Positions 6,898 to 11,220 of a stretch of DNA of 11,220 nt are shown here, piece after piece. The DNA is taken from NCBI GenBank assembly GCA_015295885.1, contig DVEE01000131.1:1-11220 (forward strand), given 5' to 3'. The notes beneath the pieces are model-generated. The model saw only the letters and a program-made list of their open reading frames with translations. It made no database searches and was not told the origin of the DNA. The stretch is from Leptolyngbyaceae cyanobacterium M65_K2018_010 (GTDB lineage Bacteria; Cyanobacteriota; Cyanobacteriia; Phormidesmidales; Phormidesmidaceae). How positions within the stretch are numbered: position 1 is the stretch's first letter; each line of letters opens with the position of its first letter. A program made the translations under genes and the position numbers.

Positions 6898-7048
6898 GAC
6901 GGGCAGCGTTGTTACCCAACAGATGAAGTCAGCCCGCCCCGGCCACTTTCCCCTTGGCGAGATGTTTTGCTGTAGGGGAGTGACACCCGGCTTGGCCCTA
7001 GAGCTAACACCTACCTTCAGGTATGATTATGTAAATTTATTTTTTATG

Positions 7049-7064
7049 GGTGATCTAGGTCACT
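7049..7064. promoter_or_regulatory. Putative cAMP receptor protein (SYCRP1-type) binding site
   Basis: The dyad GGTGATCTAGGTCACT matches 13 of 16 bases of the motif I recall for the Synechocystis cAMP receptor protein, TGTGATCTAGATCACA, including 13 of the central 14. It keeps both half-sites GTGA and TCAC with the 6-base spacer typical of CRP sites. The centre (7056/7057) is 41.5 bp upstream of the start predicted from the -10 box at 7086-7091, the class II activator position. It lies in the gap before the gene starting at 7184. Sequence match is direct; binding is inferred. Confidence 0.55.
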
Positions 7065-7085
7065 CAGTGGTTGCTGCCTCTACCC

Positions 7086-7091
7086 TAGCAT
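7086..7091 (+). promoter_or_regulatory. Candidate -10 box TAGCAT downstream of CRP site
   Basis: TAGCAT matches TATAAT at the first, second, fifth and sixth positions. The -35 region (about 7063-7068) has no consensus hexamer, as expected for an activator-dependent promoter. The predicted start is near 7098, giving an 86-nt leader to the ATG at 7184. A second candidate, TACACT at 7103-7108, would place the CRP site near -58. Confidence 0.35.
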
Positions 7092-7183
7092 GGCAAAACT
7101 GGTACACTTTCTCTAACATTCCCGTTGAGCCTTCGTCGATTGCACTGGTTAGGTTGCTAAATCCCTACAATCAGGTCATTTCT

Positions 7184-8452
7184 ATGAGTTCCTGGGATTC
7201 TTTAGACTCCTGGTCTGACTACACCAATCGTCCTGCGGGTACCCTAGAAGAGGTGCTATACCAGCACCTGCAATACTGGCGTAAGCAGGAGTCTCCCCAA
7301 CAACTGATTGAGCGGTTCCGTTGCCTGTTTTTGGATGGGGTCCATTATCCCGATAGTTCCGTGGCCGATGCGCTGTTTCAACTCTCTAGGGAACCTAACG
7401 CGGAACGGGAGTTCAAGTATGTTTTAAACCGCTGCTGCTATACCCTGATTAATCTCTGGTATTCCCAAACCCGGGACCACTGGGCCATTCCTGAGCTCAT
7501 TTCTCTTTTTGAAGAAATTCCTCCCACGGCGGCCGTACCTGAGGTGCAAAGGGTACAGAACCTGGTTAGAGGCTTTGTCAAAACGGATCAGTACGCAGCC
7601 TTGGGGCGTTTACGCCAAATCTTTACTACTCCCAAAGACCATGGCGGTTGGTATGCGGCGGCCGCCTTTGAAGACCAGCCTTTGGCCTATCGCATTCGCT
7701 ATTACCCCTTTCTCTACGACAGCAGTCTCCTCACCAAAGACAGCGGCCAGGAACAAAAGCAGAATATTGGGGACCTGCGGCGCAAAACCGAAATTGATCT
7801 GGGCATTCGTCTGGCCCGATTTCACAGTAGTCAACGCCTAGCCCCGGCTAAGGCTGGGGGGATGAACCCCACCTTGCTAGATGCTCCAGCTCTGGATGAG
7901 GCCATCGGTTACTACACGGGCAAAATTGACGGCAATCGCAACCAAAAGGATTGGGCTCGCTGGTTTGCCACCTACAGCAAAACCTCACGCTCGTTCCGAG
8001 ACTTTAAAGAAGAGTTTGTGGACTACCTCCTGAGCCCCATTGCGGCGGTTGAGCCTAGGTTCAACGGCAACCACTTTGCCCGCAATTTGCGCCAGTACCT
8101 GAGAGAAACCCTGGCTGAGTTTGATGACCAGCGGTTAAATAGCTTTATTGTGGTGGAAACCTGCCGCCGCATCCTCAATTTTTTGGTGGTAGATAGCCCT
8201 CAGCGCCCGGTGTTTCGCCAATTTCGCTATTTGATTGAAGACATTGGCTATACCCTGACCATGGGGTTACTCCTGCGGGTGGTACTTTTTTGTACCGCCG
8301 CCAAACCCTGGTTAGAGCGGTGCTTTTCGGTCTTGTTTAATCTCCACGAACGCCGGTTTTGCAAAGAGGTGCCCTGGCTGGTGACTAGCCTGGAGCACGC
8401 TAATATCGCCCTGATTACCAACTTTAATGACATTGGCTATCAGTTCTCCTAG
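7184..8452 (+). CDS. Conserved-looking protein of unknown function, 422 residues
   Basis: I do not recognise a named family. From ATG 7184 the protein reads MSSWDSLDSW, then a helical, well-ordered stretch with LIERFRCLFLDG (C47) and FKYVLNRCCYTLINLWYS (C84, C85), which has the look of a core cyanobacterial protein. The middle is rich in Tyr, Phe, Arg and charged residues. Only one moderately hydrophobic segment appears (about 356-373), so it is probably soluble or peripheral. The frame stays open upstream to 6923, adding 87 codons, but I prefer 7184: AGG at 7173-7175 gives an 8-base spacer, and the extension crosses an AT-rich promoter-like tract and a CRP-type dyad. If the longer form is right the protein has 509 residues. 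Context suggests single-gene transcription, possibly cAMP-controlled. Confidence 0.8.
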   Translation: MSSWDSLDSWSDYTNRPAGTLEEVLYQHLQYWRKQESPQQLIERFRCLFLDGVHYPDSSVADALFQLSREPNAEREFKYVLNRCCYTLINLWYSQTRDHWAIPELISLFEEIPPTAAVPEVQRVQNLVRGFVKTDQYAALGRLRQIFTTPKDHGGWYAAAAFEDQPLAYRIRYYPFLYDSSLLTKDSGQEQKQNIGDLRRKTEIDLGIRLARFHSSQRLAPAKAGGMNPTLLDAPALDEAIGYYTGKIDGNRNQKDWARWFATYSKTSRSFRDFKEEFVDYLLSPIAAVEPRFNGNHFARNLRQYLRETLAEFDDQRLNSFIVVETCRRILNFLVVDSPQRPVFRQFRYLIEDIGYTLTMGLLLRVVLFCTAAKPWLERCFSVLFNLHERRFCKEVPWLVTSLEHANIALITNFNDIGYQFS

Positions 8453-8477
8453 GCGGAGTGAAGCCATGGGGCGGTTG
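8449..8477 (+). repeat. Right copy of imperfect flanking repeat
   Basis: CTAGGCGGAG (8449-8458) overlaps the stop codon of the unknown gene and is followed by GCCAT (8463-8467) and GGCGGTTG (8470-8477). It matches the block order at 6874-6897. Farther on, GTTACACCCTAACAG (from 8499) loosely resembles GTTACCCAACAG near 6911, hinting at a longer degenerate similarity. Confidence 0.35.
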
Positions 8478-8594
8478 CTCATTCTTTCCGGTGGACCAGT
8501 TACACCCTAACAGTGTTTCACCAGTAGCCATCAGCGGGGGCTGGTTAATACGGCCCTTTTTGATTCACCCCAAACCGTTGTCATCAGGACACCG

Positions 8595-10202
8595 GTGCAG
8601 TACTCTCCAAAGGCGCTTGGATTAGAGGAGCAGGGATTGACCCACCACAGGTTGCTGGCCAAACTAATGGCCCTCGGGATAATTGCGATCGCCCTTGGGC
8701 TCCGTTTTGCCGATCTTGATCACAAAGTTTACTGGCATGATGAGGTATTCACTAGCCTTCGGGTGGCCGGCTATATCGGCCCGGAGGTGACAGCCCAACT
8801 GTTTACCGACCAGACCCTAACCGCCCGGGAACTACTGCAATACCAGCACTTTCCAGCCGATGCCTCCCTGGCCAAAACCTGGATGGCCCTGGTTGATCAC
8901 CCGGAACATCCGCCGCTTTACTATCTGCTCGCCTATGCCTGGGGCCATATTTGGACTGCTTCGGTGGGGGCCTATCGAGCCCTGGCCGCCCTGTTTGGGG
9001 TGCTGGCCCTGCCGCTCATGTACGGGCTAGGGCGATCGCTGTTTCCCCAAGCCCCGGCCATTGCCGGGCTGGCCACCGTTCTGCTGGCGGTGTCGCCGGT
9101 GCATTTTATCTATAGCCAAGAGGCCCGAGAATACAGCCTTTGGGTAGTGGGTATACTGCTCGCCAACCTCACCCTATGGCGGGCGCTTCGGAACCCGCAC
9201 TGGCGAGGTTGGTTCAGCTATGGGGTCGCCCTTGGCTTCACTTTCTATGGATCTTTGATGACCGGGCTACTGGTACTCAGCCACCTGATCTTTGTGGTCT
9301 TGACCCAAAAGCCACGGCAGTGGCTGGCCTTTGCCCTGGCCAATGGTTTAGCCCTGGGCTGCCTTGCCCCCTGGCTGTGGGTCATTGGCCGCCAATGGCA
9401 GCGGTTGCACTCAGTTACAGCCTGGATCCACGAATCCCGCCCTTGGGGCTTTTTGGCTCAGTTGTGGGGGCTGCACTACAGTGCTGTGGTGGTGGATTTC
9501 AACCTGCCCCTGGATCATGGGTTCACGGTGGTGGGCCCAACGGTTGTTTTGGGGTTAGTCGTCCTGGCCCTGGGGTCTGTTTGGCGCAGCTATGACCGAG
9601 AATTGGGACTTTTTTTAGGCTGTCTGTGGATCGTTTCTCCCCTGGTGATTATCGGAGCCGACTGGATCAATCGCGGTCAGATGTCCAGCACCACTCGCTA
9701 CTTTCTGCCCTCTCTGGTGACGGTTCCACTGATTCTGGCCCCCTGGTTCTATGCTCAAATCACGGCGGCTAAGCCCCTGCAGAGGTTAGGGGGGCACCTG
9801 TTGGTGCTGGGCCTATTGGGAGTGGGCCTGATGTCCCTGGGGGTTAACTCTCGCGCTCTGACCTGGTGGAATAAGTCCTTTAGCTATCCCAACCCCTATA
9901 TTGCTGAGTACCTCAACCGGATTCCCCAGCCCTTAGTGGTGGTTGAACCTGGCAGTAATGCCCTGGGTGATGCCATTTCCCTCAGTTATCACCTCCACCC
10001 CGAAACGCCCCTCTGGCTTCTGGCCGAGGATCGCCTGCCGCCGGGGTTGCCGACCACGAAAACAATCTTTTTGTTAAAACCGACGGCCTCTTTGATAGGC
10101 AGCATAGAGCCACCCTGGCAAGTAGAACCGGTTCAGGCCGACCCCAGGTTTGCGGCCACGGATCTGGTCAAACTGGTACCGGTCCATGCTCCCAGGCCCT
10201 AG
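8595..10202 (+). CDS. GT39/ArnT-like polytopic membrane glycosyltransferase
   Basis: This 535-residue membrane protein belongs to the GT-C superfamily (PMT_2/GT39), whose members transfer a sugar from a polyprenyl-phosphate donor to a lipid, glycan or protein on the outer face of the membrane. About ten hydrophobic segments are visible (roughly 20-38, 103-143, 153-172, 180-198, 205-236, 243-265, 310-330, 336-358, 367-390, 396-418). The first outer loop carries the D49-E50 pair in YWHDEVFTS, the usual catalytic acidic motif. EHPPLYYLL (104-112) and YSQEAREYSLW (about 173-183) are typical of the family. A soluble tail of about 115 residues follows. The start is GTG at 8595, with AGGA at 8586-8589. 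Substrate cannot be told. The gene converges on the LD-carboxypeptidase gene with a 96-bp gap. Confidence 0.88.
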   Translation: MQYSPKALGLEEQGLTHHRLLAKLMALGIIAIALGLRFADLDHKVYWHDEVFTSLRVAGYIGPEVTAQLFTDQTLTARELLQYQHFPADASLAKTWMALVDHPEHPPLYYLLAYAWGHIWTASVGAYRALAALFGVLALPLMYGLGRSLFPQAPAIAGLATVLLAVSPVHFIYSQEAREYSLWVVGILLANLTLWRALRNPHWRGWFSYGVALGFTFYGSLMTGLLVLSHLIFVVLTQKPRQWLAFALANGLALGCLAPWLWVIGRQWQRLHSVTAWIHESRPWGFLAQLWGLHYSAVVVDFNLPLDHGFTVVGPTVVLGLVVLALGSVWRSYDRELGLFLGCLWIVSPLVIIGADWINRGQMSSTTRYFLPSLVTVPLILAPWFYAQITAAKPLQRLGGHLLVLGLLGVGLMSLGVNSRALTWWNKSFSYPNPYIAEYLNRIPQPLVVVEPGSNALGDAISLSYHLHPETPLWLLAEDRLPPGLPTTKTIFLLKPTASLIGSIEPPWQVEPVQADPRFAATDLVKLVPVHAPRP

Positions 10203-10259
10203 ACCAGCAATCAATTCCTAGGGCTGAGCCTGGGTGACCTTCCGGCCAGGGGAGCATCT

Positions 10260-10305
10260 GGTTTTGAAGGCACCCCAGTCCAGATTTTCGAGGACCTTTC
10301 AAACC
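10260..10305. terminator. Inverted repeat between convergent genes
   Basis: GGTTTTGAAGG (10260-10270) pairs with CCTTTCAAACC (10295-10305), ten pairs with one bulged base on each side, around a 24-base loop. It overlaps the LD-carboxypeptidase stop codon (10299-10301). A second small hairpin, CCTAGG/CCTGGG, lies at 10217-10234. Neither has a T tract. Position between convergent genes suggests a shared 3'-end structure. Confidence 0.3.
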
Positions 10306-11220
10306 ACCGCCGATTCCACCATGCGGAGGGTACCCGTGGTTGCCTCTATGGTAACTGGCAGACCAATGGGCAAGGTCCATAGGGGCTCCACATGGCCAAT
10401 CCAGGCCCCCATCCAGGCGGGGATGCCCAGGGGCTTGATGTGGTCGTTGAGAATTTCCTCCAGGGTGAGTGATCCGTAGGTTTCACCGGGGCTGCAGTAG
10501 GTGCACTGGCCAAAAATAAACCCCGCCAGGCCATCCAAAACCCCAGCCAGCTTCAGTTGGGTGAGCAGGCGATCGACACGATAGGGGGCTTCGCCCACAT
10601 CCTCCAGAAATAAAATGGCCCCTTGGGTGTTGGGCAGGTAGGGGGAGCCGACAATGCCGGCGATGACGGAAAGGTTGCCGCCGATCAGGGGGCCAGTGGC
10701 CTGACCGGGGGTAATGGTTTGAATCCGCCCTTGGTCGCGCATCAGGCGGTCCTGGTCGGCACCCAGGAGGGGATTCGTCCAGGTCAAGGCTTGGCCCTCC
10801 ATCACCACGGCCTGGAGTAGGTTAACCTGGTCCTGTCGCCAGGCGGTGAGTCCGTGGGGACCATGGAAGGTAATGACGCCCGTTTGGGCAAAGATCGCCA
10901 GCAACAGAGCGGTAATGTCGCTGAAGCCCACCAGAACTTTGGGATTAGCGGCAATCAGGTTGTAGTCCAGATAGGGCAAAATGCGGGCACTGCCCCAGTC
11001 CCCTCGCACTGGCAGGAGGGCCGCTACGGCCGGGTCGGCAAACATGGCATTGAGATCCGCGGCCCGGTCGGGGTCTGGTCCCGCTAGGTAACCATAACGG
11101 GCCAACACATGGGGAGCCAGTTTGGGCACGAAACCCAGGGCTTTGACCGCCTCAATCACCAGGTCCAGGCGATCTCGTTGGTAGGTGGCTCCGGCTGGAC
11201 TCACAATTCCTACCGTATCG
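10299..11220 (-). CDS. LD-carboxypeptidase (S66 family, LdcA/MccF-like), 5' partial
   Basis: The product is a serine peptidase of family S66. The best-known members, LD-carboxypeptidases, remove the terminal D-Ala from peptidoglycan tetrapeptides in the cytosol during wall recycling; MccF relatives cleave microcin C. Counting from the Val codon at 11204-11202 as 1, the triad is S95 in VGFSDIT, E201 in FLEDVGEAPYRVDR, and H271 in WIGHVEP; spacings are close to those I recall for the Pseudomonas enzyme (S115, E217, H285). The frame remains open to the window edge and reads DTVGIVSPAG, the conserved N-terminal strand, so the GTG at 11204 is an internal Val codon and the true start lies a few to a few tens of codons beyond the edge. 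It converges on the GT39 gene. A wall-recycling role is likely but not provable here. Confidence 0.9.
   Translation of the reverse strand, partial: DTVGIVSPAGATYQRDRLDLVIEAVKALGFVPKLAPHVLARYGYLAGPDPDRAADLNAMFADPAVAALLPVRGDWGSARILPYLDYNLIAANPKVLVGFSDITALLLAIFAQTGVITFHGPHGLTAWRQDQVNLLQAVVMEGQALTWTNPLLGADQDRLMRDQGRIQTITPGQATGPLIGGNLSVIAGIVGSPYLPNTQGAILFLEDVGEAPYRVDRLLTQLKLAGVLDGLAGFIFGQCTYCSPGETYGSLTLEEILNDHIKPLGIPAWMGAWIGHVEPLWTLPIGLPVTIEATTGTLRMVESAVV

Larger units (their letters stand above)
6677..7183. other. Long intergenic region with putative CRP-controlled promoter
   Basis: I treat all 507 bases as non-coding. The left half (6677-6922) holds several inverted repeats, including a 12-bp palindrome at 6743-6754 and ACATA-GGG-TATGT at 6817-6829, and one arm of an imperfect repeat seen again at 8449. 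Bases 7018-7047 are strikingly AT-rich for this genome and lead into a near-perfect CRP-type dyad. A frame continuous with the next gene is open from 6923, but its first 87 codons cross these elements and do not read like conserved protein. The 69-codon minus-strand frame at 6710-6919 has no recognisable features. Confidence 0.6.

Noticed and set aside
6710..6919. 69-codon minus-strand frame in the intergenic region
   Set aside because: It has no recognisable motif, overlaps several inverted repeats, and has no ribosome binding site that I can see.
7021..7034. NtcA-type site GTA-N8-TAC
   Set aside because: The sequence reads GTA-N8-TAA, missing the last base of the core motif, and no -10 box sits at the usual distance.
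8546..8551. TAATAC as the -10 box of the GT39 gene
   Set aside because: No supporting -35 hexamer or other signal is present, and a 4-5 base match is common by chance.
8670..8672. In-frame ATG 26 codons into the GT39 gene as the true start
   Set aside because: It falls inside the first hydrophobic segment, while the GTG at 8595 has an AGGA sequence at a suitable distance.
10299..11204. LD-carboxypeptidase starting at GTG 11204
   Set aside because: Upstream codons to the window edge read DTVGI in front of VSPAG, the conserved first strand of the family, so the gene is truncated by the window and the GTG is internal.

Overview
The window looks like a chromosomal stretch from a GC-rich filamentous or unicellular cyanobacterium. 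The main evidence is at least four copies of the octamer GCGATCGC (HIP1, positions 1473, 2478, 8685 and 9032), far above chance for 11 kb. Protein content agrees: a membrane-anchored coiled-coil/TPR protein, a cytoplasmic GH13 amylase suited to glycogen, and a conserved-looking protein of unknown function with a cyanobacterial flavour. I see no transposase, integrase, CRISPR array, tRNA or rRNA, and no known defence genes. It reads as a core or near-core region of mostly single-gene transcription units.

Layout from the left. Positions 1-332 hold no gene but look regulatory: an intrinsic-terminator-like hairpin for an off-window gene, a TATAAT box, and a leader of about 180 nt with two long hairpins, followed by a 755-residue protein (two hydrophobic segments, coiled coil, degenerate PLD-like domain, five TPRs). 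Next comes a thioredoxin/peroxiredoxin-like protein. It converges on, and shares its stop-codon CTAG with, a minus-strand SAM hydroxide adenosyltransferase (DUF62 family) in which the usual catalytic His is Gln. Divergent from that is an isochorismatase-family amidohydrolase resembling biuret hydrolase, then the GH13 alpha-amylase.

Positions 6677-7183 appear to be a long intergenic region. The longest frame of the next gene would start at 6923, but I place its start at 7184. The sequence in between holds a near-consensus cAMP-receptor-protein site (7049-7064) exactly 41.5 bp upstream of the start predicted from a -10 box at 7086-7091. The gene itself (422 residues) is unrecognised. After it come a GT39/ArnT-like membrane glycosyltransferase and, convergent with it, a minus-strand LD-carboxypeptidase whose 5' end runs off the window.

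Functionally the genes do not form one pathway. Themes are envelope (GT39 enzyme, LD-carboxypeptidase), glycogen breakdown (amylase), nitrogen or SAM salvage (amidohydrolase, DUF62) and redox (thioredoxin-like protein). The most original signals are regulatory: the putative CRP site, the structured leader of the first gene, and the imperfect repeats flanking the unknown gene. I found no convincing new multi-gene system.
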